IMG/VR virus record: IMGVR_UViG_3300045257_000103
Span: 1-25,506 of that record
Source of the DNA: a virus
Reading direction: 5' to 3' (one strand)
DNA: 25,506 bases
Position numbers and translations under genes: made by a program. Of the stretch, positions 24,508 through 25,506 are shown piece after piece. Position 1 is the stretch's first letter, and every line of letters begins with the position of its first letter. Below the pieces are notes generated by a model. The model ran no database searches and was not told where the DNA came from. It saw only the letters and a program-made list of their open reading frames with translations.

Positions 24508-25197
24508 ATGATCAAGCAATTTCTTTTGACCGCTGCAATTGCAGCCGCCCTCATCGCCCCAGCAGCTTTTGCTGCGACGAAGGCAGATGCAACTGTCTCT
24601 GTCCAGAGCAACTACGTGTACCGTGGCGAGTCCGCCCAGACCGGTGCAACTGTTGGCCTCGACCTTCGCTTTAACGATGTTGTGCTTCCGGGCCTCTTCG
24701 TGACCAGCGACTTTGATACCACTCAGCTTACCCCGTTCAATGGCAACGTTCGTGTCCGTTCGGATTTCGGCGTGGGCTATGAGTTCACACGTTGGAACAC
24801 CAAGTTCGACGTTTCGGTGAACCATGTGTTCAATCCACTGTTCTACAGTGCCGATTACACGGAACTGCGTGGACGCGTTGGATACGGCCCGGTGTATGCC
24901 GAAGTCGGACAGGGTTTGACCAGCAACGTCAATCGTGACACCTATGTCGCGGTTGGTGCGGAACACAGCTTCCTGACGCCGAAGTTGATTGTCGGCGGCA
25001 AGGTCAGTGCCAAGCATTATAATCTGACCGACTTTGGTCAGGGCACTGAGAACCACTTCAACAATGCCGAAGCTTACGCCAGCTACAATGTATGGCGTGG
25101 TCTCGACCTGACGGCCAATTATTCCTTTGGGGGTACGGCGGCACAGGGACGTAACATCGGCAATTACTTCTGGGGCGGATTGCAGTACCGTTTCTAA
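24508..25197 (+). CDS. exported outer-membrane beta-barrel protein
   Basis: A 229-residue protein starting with a classic signal peptide (MIKQFLLTAAIAAALIAPAA, cleavage probably after FA near residue 22). The rest alternates polar and hydrophobic residues as amphipathic strands (ATVSVQSNYVYRGES; FDVSVNHVFNPLFYS; GLDLTANYSFGG) and ends in YRF, the C-terminal Phe recognised by the BAM machinery. It resembles TorF-type small porins. ATG 24508 has GGAGATTTACCAC; the in-frame ATG 15 bases upstream would place charged residues before the signal. It has its own strong promoter and terminator. Confidence 0.82.
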   Translation: MIKQFLLTAAIAAALIAPAAFAATKADATVSVQSNYVYRGESAQTGATVGLDLRFNDVVLPGLFVTSDFDTTQLTPFNGNVRVRSDFGVGYEFTRWNTKFDVSVNHVFNPLFYSADYTELRGRVGYGPVYAEVGQGLTSNVNRDTYVAVGAEHSFLTPKLIVGGKVSAKHYNLTDFGQGTENHFNNAEAYASYNVWRGLDLTANYSFGGTAAQGRNIGNYFWGGLQYRF

Positions 25198-25214
25198 GTA
25201 GCCTGTGATAGAAT

Positions 25215-25241
25215 GAAAGGGCCGAAAGGCCCTTTCTTTTT
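25215..25241 (+). terminator. intrinsic terminator
   Basis: GAAAGGGCC-GAAA-GGCCCTTTC is a 9-bp perfect hairpin with a GAAA tetraloop, followed by TTTTT. Confidence 0.9.
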
Positions 25242-25251
25242 GGAGAAAATA

Positions 25252-25506
25252 ATGCAATTACAGGAAACCGCTATCGATTATTCGTTGTTGGGTAAAGCTG
25301 TCGAATTTTACAAGGCGTTGGGGTTCACCGAAGTTCAAGTTCCTTGGATTATCGAACCATATTGGTCACGAGTAACCAATCCTCATGCCGGTCTACGCAA
25401 TACCTTCGTGCTTGACGATGGGAATTGTCTCTTGGCTTCAGCGGAGCAGGGACTGATCAGAAACGCGGTCTACGGGCTTCTCAAGCCCGACGTGGATTAC
25501 TTCAGC
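25252..25506 (+). CDS. partial protein, runs off the window
   Basis: ATG 25252 follows TGGAGAAAATA. The first 85 residues read MQLQETAIDYSLLGKAVEFY, then GFTEVQVPWIIEPYWSRVTN and later LLASAEQGLIRNAVYG. The combination of a GF.EV.VPWI.EP segment and an SAEQ-containing strand recalls class II aminoacyl-tRNA synthetase-like folds, but too little is present to be sure. The 3' end is outside the window. Confidence 0.6.
   Translation, partial: MQLQETAIDYSLLGKAVEFYKALGFTEVQVPWIIEPYWSRVTNPHAGLRNTFVLDDGNCLLASAEQGLIRNAVYGLLKPDVDYFS

Noticed and set aside
24388-25257. 289-residue open frame on the minus strand
   Set aside because: Antisense to the beta-barrel gene and its promoter and terminator; no domain or plausible start signals.
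1-25506. CRISPR arrays, IS elements or long direct repeats
   Set aside because: No regularly spaced repeats, transposase motifs or terminal inverted repeats were seen.

Overview
This window looks like part of a large, T4-related (gp23-capsid lineage) tailed-phage genome infecting a Gram-negative host. Three things support that. A 403-residue protein carries the C-terminal signature of the T4 major capsid family. About ten sites match the T4 late-promoter motif TATAAATA or a one-to-two-base variant, all on the plus strand. The genes are short, tightly packed and co-oriented, with frequent TAATG/ATGA stop-start overlaps. No convincing gene was found on the minus strand; the long minus-strand reading frames lie antisense to strong plus-strand genes.

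Layout. (1) Positions 1-8100 are a tRNA array: about 30 tRNA or tRNA-like units interleaved with small unknown genes, a GIY-YIG endonuclease, a tyrosine/dual-specificity-type phosphatase, a zinc-ribbon protein and a protein resembling ribosome modulation factor. (2) 8100-13700 holds small unknown genes, an M23-like peptidase fold, a metallophosphoesterase, a divergent gp23-like capsid paralogue and an RNA ligase. (3) 13700-16700 is a second tRNA cluster with an AlkB-type dioxygenase and a release factor whose frame contains an in-frame UGA. (4) 16700-20200 has a soluble AAA+/FtsH-like metalloprotease and a glycosyltransferase. (5) 20200-25506 has an I78-like protease inhibitor, a WGR-PARP ADP-ribosyltransferase, a SLOG-domain protein, an exported outer-membrane beta-barrel protein and the start of another gene.

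Theme. Much of the window concerns translation: many tRNAs, an RF1-type release factor, an RMF-like protein and an RNA ligase. The tRNAs are the most unusual part. Two tRNA-Lys genes (CTT and TTT) and one tRNA-Ile carry long class II variable arms, and each Lys one has an ordinary class I twin. Two Leu tRNAs have short class I arms. Other units have extra hairpins in the D-loop, T-loop or anticodon loop. Two (Pro CGG and His GTG) lack an encoded CCA and have acceptor helices extended to 16-17 bp. A 49-nt minihelix ending in CCA sits among them. Host tRNA-cleaving defences are a possible explanation for such remodelling, and the RNA ligase fits that idea, but this is inference.

Control. Sigma70-like promoters (TTGACN, 16-18 bp, TATNNT-like) and intrinsic terminators alternate with T4-like late motifs, suggesting early and late expression of different blocks. 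Two of the early promoters overlap inverted repeats that could be operators. All function calls come from reading motifs in the sequence; no database search was made.
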